Below, in pieces: positions 40,867-51,391 of a stretch of 64,000 nucleotides of DNA (positions are counted from its first letter, which is position 1; each line of letters begins with the position of its first letter). Location: positions 79,073 through 143,072 of the forward strand of contig CBDFFZ010000023.1 of assembly GCA_965246905.1 (NCBI GenBank). Reading direction: 5' to 3'. This DNA comes from UBA1952 sp965246905 (GTDB lineage Bacteria; Bacteroidota; Bacteroidia; Chitinophagales; Chitinophagaceae). Position numbers and translations under genes: made by a program. The notes beneath the pieces are model-generated. The model was not told the origin of the DNA and made no database searches. It saw nothing but the letters and a program-made list of their open reading frames with translations.

Positions 40867-42246
40867 ATGAAAGCTATTATAGCAACCACCGCGATGGGCA
40901 TCATTATGATGTTTTCCGGTATTCTGTTTAAGGAGAAAAAAGGACTGGTTACGCTTGCCTGCATTTTGCTGGCGGTGCTGCTGGGTATAAATATCTGGGA
41001 GCTGATAGAGCTTCCGAAGGATGGGCGGCCGGTATCTATGTTCAGCGATATGCTGCATATGGATAAATACTCGGTATGGTTCAGCACGCTCATGACGGCA
41101 TGCACCCTGCTTTATGGCTTGCTCTGCGGGCAGGCAATATTAAAAGTGGGTAGCTATGTGGCTGAATATTTTGCCCTGATCTTCTTTATTCTTTGCGGCG
41201 TTTACCTGTTGAGCAGCTACAATACCTTGCTAATGCTATTTCTCGGAATTGAGATATTATCGATACCGCAGTATATTCTTGCAGGCGCTGATAAAAAGAA
41301 CCTGAAAAGCAGTGAGGCCGCGCTCAAATACTTCCTGATGGGATCCTTTTCCACGGGCATTTTGCTGATGGGAATTGCGTTGATTTATGGTGCTACCGGC
41401 TATTTTACAATTACTGCATTCAACTTTACAGATCCTACAGCTTTCAATCCAATGGCGCTTGCAGGAATTCTTCTTTTAATGGTCTCTTTTGGCTTTAAAG
41501 TATCTGCGGCACCCATGCATTTATGGACGCCCGATGTGTATGACGGATCGCCTACGCCATTTACTGCTTACATGAGCACGGTAGTAAAAGCAGCCGCATT
41601 TTTTGCTTTTCTAAGAATATTCCATTCGTCATTCGGCCAGGTAAGCGAAAAGTGGAGCCTTGTGTTAGCAATCATCACCGCAGCTACTTTACTGGTTGGT
41701 AATATAACTGCAGTATTCCAGCAAAGCGTGAAGCGGATGCTGGCGTATTCCTCTATAGCGCAGGCCGGTTTTATGCTGTTCGCTGTTTTGAGCGTAAATA
41801 ATACAGGCTGGCAGAGCATTATCATTTATGCCGTGGCTTACAGCGTAGCTTCCATCGGGCTTTTTGCAGTGCTAATGAAGATGAAGGATTATACCTATGA
41901 CGGCTTTAACGGGTTGGCGAGGAAAGAGCCGTTGCTGGCATGTGTTGCAGCGGTGTTTGTGCTTTCCCTGGCGGGGATACCGCTTACGGGCGGTTTTATA
42001 GCGAAGTATTATGTGCTTTATGCGGTGATGCAGCAAGGGCAATATATGTGGCTCGTAATCTTTGCGCTATTAATGGCTGCAGTCTCTGCCTATTATTATT
42101 TCCGGGTGATCATTGCCATGTATTTTAAATCCGGCACACCGGTATTGCAGGAGCCTGTGAGTGCAGCGGATAAGCTTCTTCTAACCCTCACGGCGGGTAT
42201 TGTTTTGGTTATTGGGGTTGCACCACAATTGCTCTTAGTTCGGTAG
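40867..42246 (+). CDS. nuoN: NADH-quinone oxidoreductase subunit N
   Basis: A 459-residue antiporter-like subunit, the last gene of the complex I operon. Signatures are LLMLFLGIEILSIPQYILAGADKKNLKSSEAALKYFLMG, KVSAAPMHLWTPDVYDGSPTPFTAYMSTVVKAAAF and KRMLAYSSIAQAGFML. It follows nuoM by 75 bp and is ended by the terminator at 42273. The frame is intact. The usual order A to N is kept throughout the operon. Confidence 0.95.
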   Translation: MKAIIATTAMGIIMMFSGILFKEKKGLVTLACILLAVLLGINIWELIELPKDGRPVSMFSDMLHMDKYSVWFSTLMTACTLLYGLLCGQAILKVGSYVAEYFALIFFILCGVYLLSSYNTLLMLFLGIEILSIPQYILAGADKKNLKSSEAALKYFLMGSFSTGILLMGIALIYGATGYFTITAFNFTDPTAFNPMALAGILLLMVSFGFKVSAAPMHLWTPDVYDGSPTPFTAYMSTVVKAAAFFAFLRIFHSSFGQVSEKWSLVLAIITAATLLVGNITAVFQQSVKRMLAYSSIAQAGFMLFAVLSVNNTGWQSIIIYAVAYSVASIGLFAVLMKMKDYTYDGFNGLARKEPLLACVAAVFVLSLAGIPLTGGFIAKYYVLYAVMQQGQYMWLVIFALLMAAVSAYYYFRVIIAMYFKSGTPVLQEPVSAADKLLLTLTAGIVLVIGVAPQLLLVR

Positions 42247-42272
42247 CAAGGCATATAAAACAACACACGTCC

Positions 42273-42306
42273 AAGCAGTTAACTAAAAATTAACTGCTTT
42301 TTTTTG
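42273..42306 (+). terminator. Rho-independent terminator of the nuo operon
   Basis: AAGCAGTTAA (42273-42282) pairs perfectly with 42290-42299 around a 7-nt loop and is followed by a run of T residues. It lies 27 bp past the nuoN stop and is the only strong terminator seen between 24.7 and 42.3 kb. Confidence 0.9.
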
Positions 42307-42763
42307 CCTTGTATAATCAGAATTTATTGTAAGCTTTTTTCTAAAATCTTTTTTAAAATCCTTATCTATCAAGGCAAGTGAAAACCCATTTTTTAAAAAT
42401 AGTTGCAATTAAATAATATCCAATGGTTTTGAGGAATGTTAAAATTATACAGTAACTGATGCTAATTAATAATTGCTTAGTATTGGATAATATAGAATTA
42501 ATACTGGCTTAACAATTTTATCTTTTTTGCAACAATCTGGTTGTAAAAGTTTCTGATACGGAAATGCAGGATAGTTGCCAGGATTAAAATGAGCAGCAGC
42601 GATAATTTTTACTAAAAATCTTCATATTAACCTCTAAACTTTTTCTTTCAGTACTATCAGGCAAGCGAATAAAAAAGGGAAAATTCTCTGAACACCCGGA
42701 AAAAAGTAAGATAGGGCGATGCCGAAAACCCTGGATTGAGTAGGCGGTTTTAAAATTTTATTC
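42307..42763. other. AT-rich gap before the giant secreted protein gene
   Basis: A 457-bp AT-rich stretch with no supported gene. It should hold the promoter of the 7.3-kb gene. A TATCTTTTTTGC stretch near 42520 resembles a stretched TAnnTTTG box, but the fit is poor. No repeat or RNA gene was recognised. Confidence 0.4.
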
Positions 42764-45700
42764 ATGAGTATGATATCAAAATCATTACACAAAATTGGGC
42801 TGCTTTTAGCACTCCTTGTAGGCTTCAGTAGCCGAACGGGCGCCCAAACGAATATTGCGAACTATAGCTTCGCAGTAAGTTCAGGCACTTATACGCCGAT
42901 TACAGGAACAGATCTTTTCACCGCGACTTTTGATGATAATGTCAGTGCAGCTTTAACCTTACCAGCCACATTTACTTTCGGTGGAGTAGGATATACAACC
43001 TGCTATGTTAATTCAAATGGTTACTTGACATTTGGAACCGCTGCATCATCTTCAAGCAATTATTCGGCGTTATCATCCAATCAAACCGGAGTAAACGGTG
43101 CTGTCGCAGCCTATGCAAAAGATGGGGCGAATTCAACCGCTACCGGTGCTACCCCGTCAGTATCTTATGCTACTGTTGGTAGTGAGTTCATTGTACAATG
43201 GACGGATCATGCTTCCTACTCAGGAGGAAAAACAGCTGAACGGCTGAACTTTCAGATACGGCTGAATACAGCGAATGGGGCTATAAATATTGTGTATGGT
43301 AGTTGGTCTGCACCCCTTACCACAGCAACAGCACAAATTGGAATACGCGGTAGTACTACAACGTGGGCTACCAATGTGAATGCCCTTCAGATTGCCAATA
43401 TACCAACCGGTACTACATGTGACTGGAGCAATGCCGTAACCGGTAATGCAAACAGTAGTACAATGCTTTTCTCAACTGCAAACACTGCTGTAAAACCAGC
43501 AAATGGCCTTACCTATACCTGGACACCTCAAACGGCACCTGCACCTGTGCAAACATTCGCCGCAGTATCCGGTATCACAACTACAGGAGCTACAATCTCA
43601 TGGACTGCATCGGCTGGTGCAACCTCCTATAATGTACAGTACCGGGTACCCGGCACCTGCACATGGACGAGCGCCGGAAATGTAGCCACAAACTCAATTC
43701 CACTTTCAGGCCTTATCGCAAATACAAGTTATCAGGTTCGGGTGCAGGCATCTAACGGTAGTACTACCTCAATCTGGTCGCATATTCCTACAAGCGCTGC
43801 TGGCACAGCCTTAAACGGCTATACCACAACAGGTACTTTTACCACATTGGGCAATCCTTGCACCACACCAACTGCACAGCCTACTGCACTTACGTTTGCC
43901 GCAAACACGAGTACCTCAACACCGGGTACTTTTACTGCTCCGGCAACTACGCCTACTAACTATTTAGTCGTTCGTTCTGTATTAGGCGCTGTTCCTACAG
44001 CCCCGGTTGATGGTACGTCTTACACTGTCGGCGCTGCTACCTTAGGTGCAAATACGTACATCGTATCCACAGGCAGTACAGCTACCATCACGAGCACCAG
44101 CCTTACGAGCAATACAAGCTACAATTACTACATTTACTCGTTCAATAGCGCAGGATGTACAGGTGGCCCAAAATACCTGGCCACATCACCGCTCACGGGT
44201 ACGGCGGTAACCTGCCCTGCCGCGCCTACCGCAATAACCACCTCCAACCTTAGCACATCGGGTTTTGATCTTGCATGGACAGCGCCGGCCGCAGGCGGCG
44301 GAGCATCGCCGATCACTTATACGGTACAGGTATCCACGAACGCAACTTTTGCACCAGGTTTTGATGCTACCGGTTCACCATTCTCTACTTCCGGCACTAC
44401 GCAATCAATAACAGGGCTAACCGGCGGTACAACCTATTATTATAGGGTTGGCGCCGTTGGAGCATGCACTACTTATGCTACCTCAGGAAGTATTGCAACT
44501 TCCTGCACTCCAGTTACAGCGTATTTTCAAAACTTCGATGCTGTGACTACGCCTGCGCTTCCTTCCTGCTTCAGTAAAGTAGGAACCGGAGGTATTGCAA
44601 ATACCCAAAACACAAACGCTAACTCAGCGCCAAATACATTGTATCTGTATTCAACGTCCACGAGTTCACAAGCGGTAGTATCCCTTCCACCGGTGTCCAA
44701 TGCTGGAGCGGGAACCTACCAGCTCCGTTTTAGCCTTAGGGCTAATGTTACTGTCGGTGATGCTATTCAGGTTGGCTATCTTACAAACCCAACAAATGCA
44801 GCGTCTTTTGTTTTAATTCAGGAAGTAGTAGCAAGCTCATTAACCTACACATCTTTCACCGTAGCACCTGGTACCGCACCTGGCGCTAACCAGGTTTTGG
44901 CCTTGCGTGGTAAAGGATCTGTTGCTGCAAGCATGCTTGTCGATGATATCTATTGGGAGCCCATTCCATCCTGCCTTGCACCTACAGCGGTTGCAACATC
45001 CAACCTTACCCCTACTTCTGCGGATATAAGCTGGACTGCCTCTGCTTCTTCGCCAATTGGCTATGAGTATGAAGTGCGTACATCCGGCGCTGCCGGCTCG
45101 GGCGCTACCGGCCTCGCTGCAAGCGGCGCTGTAACCAGCCCCGCTGTAATGGCTTCTTTAAGCGGCTTGACTGCTCAAACAGGCTATACAGTCTATGTAC
45201 GCAGCGATTGCGGGTCTTCTTCTTTCAGCGCATGGACGGCAGGCACCGCCTTTACAACGCCTTGTAATGCAACTTCTATTCCTTACACCGAAGGCTTTGA
45301 AGGGCTTACCACCGCAGGAACACTTCCTGCCTGCATGTCTTCCAACCCTGCGGTTTCTACAAGCGGCAAAACACGTACCTACATCGCCGCAGCAACCAGC
45401 ACCAACATCGCGCTTACTGCACGCACCGGTAATGCTTTCTCTGCAGTTTACTACTCACCCAATGCAGCGGGATACTTCTTCTCTGCGCCTTTACAGCTTA
45501 CCGGCGGTCAGTCTTACACGGCCAGCGTATGGTTCAGCACAGATGCAACAGCATGGCCAAGCGCAGGGCTCAAGTGGGGCTCCGCCGCTACCGTTGCAGG
45601 CATGACCGGCGCTATCGCCACCGTAACTTCTGCCGTTTCAAACGGTGCTTATACGCAGATCACCGGCACATTCACCCCTTCCACTACCGGGGTTTATTAT

Positions 45701-48700
45701 GTATCCTATTTCGCGGATAATACTACTACCAACGCTCCGAACTACATGAGCTTTGATGATTTCAGCGTGGATCTTACACCGGCATGTTTAGCTCCTACAG
45801 CAGTAGCAGCGTCCAACGTGACTGCTACATCTGCCGATATCAACTGGACCGCTTCTACAACTTCGCCGGTTGGCTACGAGTACGAAGTGCGTACATCCGG
45901 CGCTGCCGGCTCAGGCGCTACCGGCCTTGCTGCAAGCGGCACTGTTACCAGCCCCGCTGTTATGGCTTCTGTTACAAGTCTTACCGCACAGACAGGCTAC
46001 ACCATCTATGTACGCAGCAATTGCGGCTCTTCTTTCAGCGCATGGACGGCAGGTAATGCATTCACAACACTTTGCAACAATGTTACGCTAACCTTAATAG
46101 AGGGATTCAATACTTCAGGCACAACGGTTAACCCATCCTGCTGGAGTCAGCAATTTATAAGCGGTTCTTTGACAGCAAAATATGTTACTACTACAGCCGG
46201 TACCTCACCAACTGTTTCTACTCCCTTTGAGGGCACACGTATGGTTTTTTACAATTCTTATAGCAACAGTACATCTACAAGACTTGTTTCTCCACCAATT
46301 ACAACTACCGGGGTACCAAGTGTCGACGTTAATTTCCAATGGTATTTTAGCACTAATGGCGGGCCCACCAGCTACCTTACCGAAGGCGTGACGTTGCAGT
46401 GGTCAGCAGATGGGACGACATGGAATGACTTTACCGGAAACTTTACACGCCGCTATGGCGCTGCAACAGGATGGGCGCCGGTAACGGCAACGCTCCCTTC
46501 GGGTGCCGGTAATCTTTCCACCATGTATATTGGACTTAAGTTTACAGGCAATGGTGGCTATGATAGTTATTTGGATGCATTTAGCGCATATTCTACCCCA
46601 GTATGTGGAACCCCTACTGCAGTAACAGCTACCAGCATAACTGCAACAGGCGGCAATATCAACTGGACTGCACCTATTATAGGGACACCTGCCGGTTACG
46701 AGTATGAAGTGCGTACATCCGGCGCAGCGGGTTCAGGTGCCTCAGGCCTTACTACAAATGGTAGTGTTGCTGCCCCTGCTACTTCTGCATCTTTATCTGG
46801 TCTTATGGCAAATACCAGTTATTCTGTTTACGTACGCAGCGATTGCGGGTCTTCTTCTTTCAGCGCATGGACGGCAGGCACGGCCTTTACAACGCCTTGT
46901 AATGCATCATCTATTCCTTACACCGAAGGCTTTGAAGGGCTTACCACCGCAGGAACACTTCCTGCCTGTATGTCTTCCAACCCTGCGGTTTCTACAAGCG
47001 GCAAAACACGTACCTACATCGCCGCAGCAACCAGCACCAACATCGCGCTTACTGCACGCACCGGCAATGCTTTCTCTGCAGTTTACTACTCACCCAATGC
47101 AGCGGGATACTTCTTCTCTGCGCCTTTACAGCTTACCGGCGGTCAGTCTTACACGGCCAGCGTATGGTTCAGCACAGATGCAACAGCATGGCCAAGCGCA
47201 GGGCTCAAGTGGGGCTCCGCCGCTACCGTTGCAGGCATGACCGGCGCTATCGCCACCGTAACTTCTGCCGTTTCAAACGGTGCTTATACGCAGATCACCG
47301 GCACATTCACCCCTGCTACTACCGGGGTTTATTATGTATCCTATTTCGCGGATAATACTACTACCAACGCTCCGAACTACATGAGCTTTGATGATTTCAG
47401 CGTGGATCTTACACCGGCATGTTTAGCTCCTACAGCAGTAGCAGCGTCCAACGTGACTGCTACATCTGCCGATATCAACTGGACGGCTTCTACAACCTCG
47501 CCAATTGGCTACCAGTATGAAGTGCGTACATCCGGCGCGGCAGGCTCAGGCACTACCGGCCTCGCTGCAAGCGGCGCTGTAACCAGCCCTGCTGTTATGG
47601 CTTCTGTTACAAGTCTTACCGCACAGACAGGTTACGCGATCTATGTACGCAGCGATTGCGGTTCTTCTTTCAGCGCATGGACGGCAGGCACTGCCTTTAC
47701 AACGCCTTGTAATGCAGTTACCTCTTTCTATGAAAACTTTGATGGCATAACGGCGCCTGCTTTCCCGGCATGCTTCTTTAAAGTTGGCAACAGCCTGGGT
47801 AGTGCTTCTACACAGAACACGAATGCACAATCATCACCAAATACCCTGTACATCTATGCTGGCACAACAAGCTCACAACCAGTGGTAGCCCTACAGCCTG
47901 TAAGCAACGCAGGCGCAGGTACGCACCAATTAAGGTTCAGCTTACGCGGTAATTTTACTGCCGGCGATACCTTGCAGGTAGGTTACCTTACCAACCCTTC
48001 TGATGCCACAACTTTTACGGTTTTGCAACAGGTAAGGGCTGCTTCACTTACTTATGCATCCTATACAGTAATGCCGGGAACGGCGCCAGGTACCAACACG
48101 GTATTAGCTCTACGGGCGAAAGGCACAAGTGGCGCAAGCATGCTGATAGATGATATTTATTGGGAGCCAATTCCTTCATGCCTGCCTCCAACAGCTATCG
48201 TTGCCACGAATCTGACTCCCACTACCGCCGATATAAGCTGGACGGCTTCTACAACATCGCCTGTTGGCTATCAGTATGAAGTGCGTACATCCGGCGCGGC
48301 AGGCTCAGGCACTACCGGCCTCGCTGCAAGCGGCGCCGTTACCAGCCCTGCTGTAATGGCTTCTGTTACTGGTCTTACTACACAAACTACCTATAGCCTT
48401 TATGTGCGCAGCGATTGCGGCGCCTCAAGCTTTAGCACGTGGAATGGCCCTGTAGTATTTTCTACCTCGGTAGTAAATGATAACGCTACGGGTGCGATTG
48501 CGCTTACTGTTGGCGCGGGATGCACGGGGGCTGCCTATAGTAATGTGGGCGCAACTCAGGGCACTACTGAGCCTGTAGCTACATGCGATGCGACAGCAGC
48601 AGTAAACGGCGGTCACTCAGTATGGTTTAAATTTACGGCACCTTCAAATGGCGCGGTACGCATATCCACAGACCTTGGTTCCGGCAATACGATGGATGAT

Positions 48701-50113
48701 TCAAGGATTGCGCTATTTTCCGCAACCACTGTATCTAACTACGGCACCTTCAACATCATATCCTGTGATGAAGACGGAGGCTCGGCACAGACCTTTATGT
48801 CTGTACTGTATGCTACCAACCTGACTGCAAGCCAGACTTATTACATCCAGCTCGATGGCTACAGTACTGCGGATACAGGTACTTTCTGTATCGCAGTGGA
48901 TGCGCTGGACAGCACGATGCTTTCTGCCAATAGCTGTAGCAGTACTTACCAAACGCCTTATGGATCCCAAGGCAATGGCACTTATACCGGTTGGGTGCCT
49001 TTATTGGATGATCAGAGCAAGCTGGTAGCAATGGTTCGTAATCCTGCAGGCGGTGCAGTGCAAAACTACACACCTGCCCAATCCATCAATACGGCTACGG
49101 TAAGAAGCGCCACATTCGACAACGTAGCTCAAATGTATCTGAACCGCAATTACAGGATCAACAACAGTGCGGCTACGAATGTACAGGTACGCTTCTTCTT
49201 CCTGAATGCAGAGCTTGCGGCTTTACAGGCAGCGGACTCGACAGTTACCCTGGGTAAGCTGAATGTAACGCGCCAGGTAGGCACATCCTGCCAGCCAGAC
49301 TTCATTGCGGGCACCGGCGCAAATACGCACCTGTTTCAAACCGGCAATGGCAGATCAAACGGCGTTTGCTGGGTAGATGCAACAACTCCTGCATTCTCTA
49401 ATTTCTACCTGCATAAGTCATCTGCTGTGGTATCGGATACTGTGTTCCTGCAGGGCCCTGCTTCGGGTAGCACAATGACTGCTGCACTACAGAATTATTC
49501 TGGAACCAATACGGACCTGCTCCCCACTACTGACCCTTATGGATTAAGTACGGTTTATAGCAATATAAACAATGTAGCAGGAATAGCTGGCCCTGTGGTT
49601 GATTGGGTAAAAGTGGAAATACGAAACGCAACAGATGCCGTAACGCTGGGCACAATAGTACAGTCGCGGGCCTTATTGCTTAAACCAAATGGAACTATTG
49701 TAGATCCCGCAACAGGAACCGCACCGCTTTTCGATGCGTACCCTTATCCTGTGCGTATGGTTGTAAAGCATCGCAATCACCTTGCTATTATGAGCAATAC
49801 GGTAACCGGGTTTGTAGGTCCTGTATCTTATGATTTCACAACAGCTTTATCAAAGGCGGCTAACGATTTCAGTGATCCGGATCAAATGGTACAGGTAGGT
49901 AGTAAATGGTGTATGTGGGCAGGCGATGTTAACCAGGATGGATTTATTGAATCTAGCGACGCAACGTCTGTATTTACGAATGCTGATCTTTCATTATCAG
50001 ATGTTTATGATCCAACAGATATAAATTTTGACGGATTCGTTGAGTCTGCAGATGCTACTTTACAAGTAACGAATGCTAATCTAAGTCTTATATCCACGTT
50101 AATAAACTATTAA
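42764..50113 (+). CDS. Giant secreted fibronectin-repeat protein with dockerin-like C-terminus
   Basis: A 2449-residue secreted protein with signal peptide ending near SSRTGAQ (residue 27). A beta-rich N-terminal domain (about 28-250) precedes fibronectin type III domains starting near residues 264, 484, 736, 1007, 1281, 1553 and 1806. Between the later ones lie jelly-roll-like domains of about 160 residues that open with motifs such as YTEGFEGL or YENFDGI. From about 1905 to 2045 there is a PPC-like domain (SVWFKFTAP, YYIQLDGY). The C-terminal 400 residues include VDWVKVEIRNA and MVVKHRNHLAIMS, a pattern common in Bacteroidota surface proteins, and end with two calcium-loop repeats, GDVNQDGFIESSDA and DINFDGFVESADA. 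There is no type IX sorting domain. Adhesin or matrix protein is the likeliest role. Confidence 0.85.
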   Translation: MSMISKSLHKIGLLLALLVGFSSRTGAQTNIANYSFAVSSGTYTPITGTDLFTATFDDNVSAALTLPATFTFGGVGYTTCYVNSNGYLTFGTAASSSSNYSALSSNQTGVNGAVAAYAKDGANSTATGATPSVSYATVGSEFIVQWTDHASYSGGKTAERLNFQIRLNTANGAINIVYGSWSAPLTTATAQIGIRGSTTTWATNVNALQIANIPTGTTCDWSNAVTGNANSSTMLFSTANTAVKPANGLTYTWTPQTAPAPVQTFAAVSGITTTGATISWTASAGATSYNVQYRVPGTCTWTSAGNVATNSIPLSGLIANTSYQVRVQASNGSTTSIWSHIPTSAAGTALNGYTTTGTFTTLGNPCTTPTAQPTALTFAANTSTSTPGTFTAPATTPTNYLVVRSVLGAVPTAPVDGTSYTVGAATLGANTYIVSTGSTATITSTSLTSNTSYNYYIYSFNSAGCTGGPKYLATSPLTGTAVTCPAAPTAITTSNLSTSGFDLAWTAPAAGGGASPITYTVQVSTNATFAPGFDATGSPFSTSGTTQSITGLTGGTTYYYRVGAVGACTTYATSGSIATSCTPVTAYFQNFDAVTTPALPSCFSKVGTGGIANTQNTNANSAPNTLYLYSTSTSSQAVVSLPPVSNAGAGTYQLRFSLRANVTVGDAIQVGYLTNPTNAASFVLIQEVVASSLTYTSFTVAPGTAPGANQVLALRGKGSVAASMLVDDIYWEPIPSCLAPTAVATSNLTPTSADISWTASASSPIGYEYEVRTSGAAGSGATGLAASGAVTSPAVMASLSGLTAQTGYTVYVRSDCGSSSFSAWTAGTAFTTPCNATSIPYTEGFEGLTTAGTLPACMSSNPAVSTSGKTRTYIAAATSTNIALTARTGNAFSAVYYSPNAAGYFFSAPLQLTGGQSYTASVWFSTDATAWPSAGLKWGSAATVAGMTGAIATVTSAVSNGAYTQITGTFTPSTTGVYYVSYFADNTTTNAPNYMSFDDFSVDLTPACLAPTAVAASNVTATSADINWTASTTSPVGYEYEVRTSGAAGSGATGLAASGTVTSPAVMASVTSLTAQTGYTIYVRSNCGSSFSAWTAGNAFTTLCNNVTLTLIEGFNTSGTTVNPSCWSQQFISGSLTAKYVTTTAGTSPTVSTPFEGTRMVFYNSYSNSTSTRLVSPPITTTGVPSVDVNFQWYFSTNGGPTSYLTEGVTLQWSADGTTWNDFTGNFTRRYGAATGWAPVTATLPSGAGNLSTMYIGLKFTGNGGYDSYLDAFSAYSTPVCGTPTAVTATSITATGGNINWTAPIIGTPAGYEYEVRTSGAAGSGASGLTTNGSVAAPATSASLSGLMANTSYSVYVRSDCGSSSFSAWTAGTAFTTPCNASSIPYTEGFEGLTTAGTLPACMSSNPAVSTSGKTRTYIAAATSTNIALTARTGNAFSAVYYSPNAAGYFFSAPLQLTGGQSYTASVWFSTDATAWPSAGLKWGSAATVAGMTGAIATVTSAVSNGAYTQITGTFTPATTGVYYVSYFADNTTTNAPNYMSFDDFSVDLTPACLAPTAVAASNVTATSADINWTASTTSPIGYQYEVRTSGAAGSGTTGLAASGAVTSPAVMASVTSLTAQTGYAIYVRSDCGSSFSAWTAGTAFTTPCNAVTSFYENFDGITAPAFPACFFKVGNSLGSASTQNTNAQSSPNTLYIYAGTTSSQPVVALQPVSNAGAGTHQLRFSLRGNFTAGDTLQVGYLTNPSDATTFTVLQQVRAASLTYASYTVMPGTAPGTNTVLALRAKGTSGASMLIDDIYWEPIPSCLPPTAIVATNLTPTTADISWTASTTSPVGYQYEVRTSGAAGSGTTGLAASGAVTSPAVMASVTGLTTQTTYSLYVRSDCGASSFSTWNGPVVFSTSVVNDNATGAIALTVGAGCTGAAYSNVGATQGTTEPVATCDATAAVNGGHSVWFKFTAPSNGAVRISTDLGSGNTMDDSRIALFSATTVSNYGTFNIISCDEDGGSAQTFMSVLYATNLTASQTYYIQLDGYSTADTGTFCIAVDALDSTMLSANSCSSTYQTPYGSQGNGTYTGWVPLLDDQSKLVAMVRNPAGGAVQNYTPAQSINTATVRSATFDNVAQMYLNRNYRINNSAATNVQVRFFFLNAELAALQAADSTVTLGKLNVTRQVGTSCQPDFIAGTGANTHLFQTGNGRSNGVCWVDATTPAFSNFYLHKSSAVVSDTVFLQGPASGSTMTAALQNYSGTNTDLLPTTDPYGLSTVYSNINNVAGIAGPVVDWVKVEIRNATDAVTLGTIVQSRALLLKPNGTIVDPATGTAPLFDAYPYPVRMVVKHRNHLAIMSNTVTGFVGPVSYDFTTALSKAANDFSDPDQMVQVGSKWCMWAGDVNQDGFIESSDATSVFTNADLSLSDVYDPTDINFDGFVESADATLQVTNANLSLISTLINY
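45197..45850 (+). repeat. Internal duplicate block, copy 1
   Basis: About 654 bp nearly identical to 46832-47485, offset by exactly 1635 bp (545 codons). Only a handful of differences were seen, for example CACCGCC versus CACGGCC and CCTTCCACT versus CCTGCTACT. It encodes residues about 812-1029, covering one jelly-roll-like domain and the edges of the flanking fibronectin domains. Confidence 0.88.
46832..47485 (+). repeat. Internal duplicate block, copy 2
   Basis: Second copy of the block at 45197-45850, encoding residues about 1357-1574. Sequence before both blocks is clearly diverged (CAAACAGGCTATACAG versus AATACCAGTTATTCTG), so the near-identity has sharp left borders. Confidence 0.88.
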
Positions 50114-50193
50114 TTTCTAACGGGTAACTGTAGGAAATTCCAAGCAGCCAAGTGACGAATTTCGTGCAGTTACTATTTTAATTTCAAAAAAAT

Positions 50194-51300
50194 ATGAAAA
50201 AAATAAAATATCTATCTTCATTATTTCTGTTGTTATTTGGCGGTTCTATTGCCAATGCAGATTCAATTACGCTTGAAATGAGGAACAATCATGTAAACGG
50301 TAACGTAGCCACATTTGACCTATATGTATCTGCTAACGCCGATTATAATACAACAGGCGGAACATGGGGCAGCGCTACGCTTAGAGTTTTGGTAGATCCA
50401 TCTTCGAGTGGCGCAACCTTACCATCCAATGCGAATGTATCCATTACTCCCGGGCCAGGCGTTAGTACAGCAGCCATAAATACATCTTCCGGAGCCCCAG
50501 GCAGTGTTGCCGGTTTAAGATTCAACATGGTATTCAATAACCTGACAGCTATCCCACTTACTTCTACCCCAGTATTATGGGGCAGTGCGACATTAACGTT
50601 TACTAGTCCTCCGGATGTATCTGCACTAAAAAGGTTATCGCCATGGAACAATGGCCCGTCAGGATCATCCTACACAACCTCAACTGCTGGTTTCAGAGGT
50701 ACGCCACTCATGGCAAATGCCCCACTCCCCGTATCTTTAATCGATTTCTCAGCTAAACCTGCTGATGCAAATCGTGTACAGCTAAACTGGAAAACTTCAA
50801 ACGAGCAAAACACTGCTTCATTTGAAGTGGAGCACGCTACAGATGGCAAAGCATTTAATGAAGTAGTTGCCAAAATGAACGCAGCTGGCAATACAAGTAA
50901 TGAGCGGCTATACCAGGCTTATGATAATAGCCCTGTTAAAGGCACAAACTATTACCGCCTGAAAATGGCGGACCTCTCCGGCAAAACCGTTTACAGCGAA
51001 ATACGCACCGTTCGCTTTGATGGTAAGGCAACCGATATGGCCAGCTTCTACCCTAACCCGCTCAACAGCGATAATGTTGCTAACGCACACCTGAAAATAG
51101 TTGCTTCCGCAGATCAGCGCCTGGCATATATCATCAGCGATGCAGGCGGCCGCATGGTACGCAATGGCTCAATTGCAGTAGTAACGGGTACGGAGACTTA
51201 CAAGGTCGATGGTCTGACTGAGCTCGCAGCAGGTGCGTACTTTATCACGCTTAACGGCACAACGATTAAGGCTACTTTAAAGCTAAATAAAACACAGTAA
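50194..51300 (+). CDS. Secreted protein with T9SS type A sorting domain
   Basis: A 368-residue protein with signal peptide MKKIKYLSSLFLLLFGGSIANA. The N-terminal domain (about 24-165) is a beta-sandwich: ITLEMRNNHVNGNVATFDLYVSA, then GSATLRVLVD, LRFNMVFNN and LWGSATLTFT. Its function is not recognised; the alternating strands are compatible with a cohesin-like fold but this is inference. Residues about 178-275 are a fibronectin-like or carbohydrate-binding-like linker domain (PVSLIDFSAKPADANRVQLNWKT, GTNYYRLKMADLSGKTVYSEI). Residues about 288-368 are the sorting domain (SFYPNPLNSDNVANAHLKI, ISDAGGRMV, LAAGAYFITLNG). It follows the giant gene by 80 bp, probably in one transcript. Confidence 0.85.
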   Translation: MKKIKYLSSLFLLLFGGSIANADSITLEMRNNHVNGNVATFDLYVSANADYNTTGGTWGSATLRVLVDPSSSGATLPSNANVSITPGPGVSTAAINTSSGAPGSVAGLRFNMVFNNLTAIPLTSTPVLWGSATLTFTSPPDVSALKRLSPWNNGPSGSSYTTSTAGFRGTPLMANAPLPVSLIDFSAKPADANRVQLNWKTSNEQNTASFEVEHATDGKAFNEVVAKMNAAGNTSNERLYQAYDNSPVKGTNYYRLKMADLSGKTVYSEIRTVRFDGKATDMASFYPNPLNSDNVANAHLKIVASADQRLAYIISDAGGRMVRNGSIAVVTGTETYKVDGLTELAAGAYFITLNGTTIKATLKLNKTQ

Positions 51301-51323
51301 AAGTTTAAAGCCGAATTCCTGAA

Positions 51324-51357
51324 AAGCAGGCTGCCAATTGGTAGCCTGCTTTTTTTA
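51324..51357 (+). terminator. Rho-independent terminator
   Basis: A 12-bp stem (51324-51335 with 51340-51351, one G-U pair) and a 4-nt loop AATT followed by a T8 run ends the giant gene/sorting-domain gene unit. Confidence 0.9.
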
Positions 51358-51391
51358 TTAGGGCTAATGATAGAAAATTATCTACTGAAAA

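Noticed and set aside
45195..47355. Several out-of-frame ORFs inside the giant gene
   Set aside because: They duplicate with the repeat blocks and are in other frames of a long coding sequence with clear domains.
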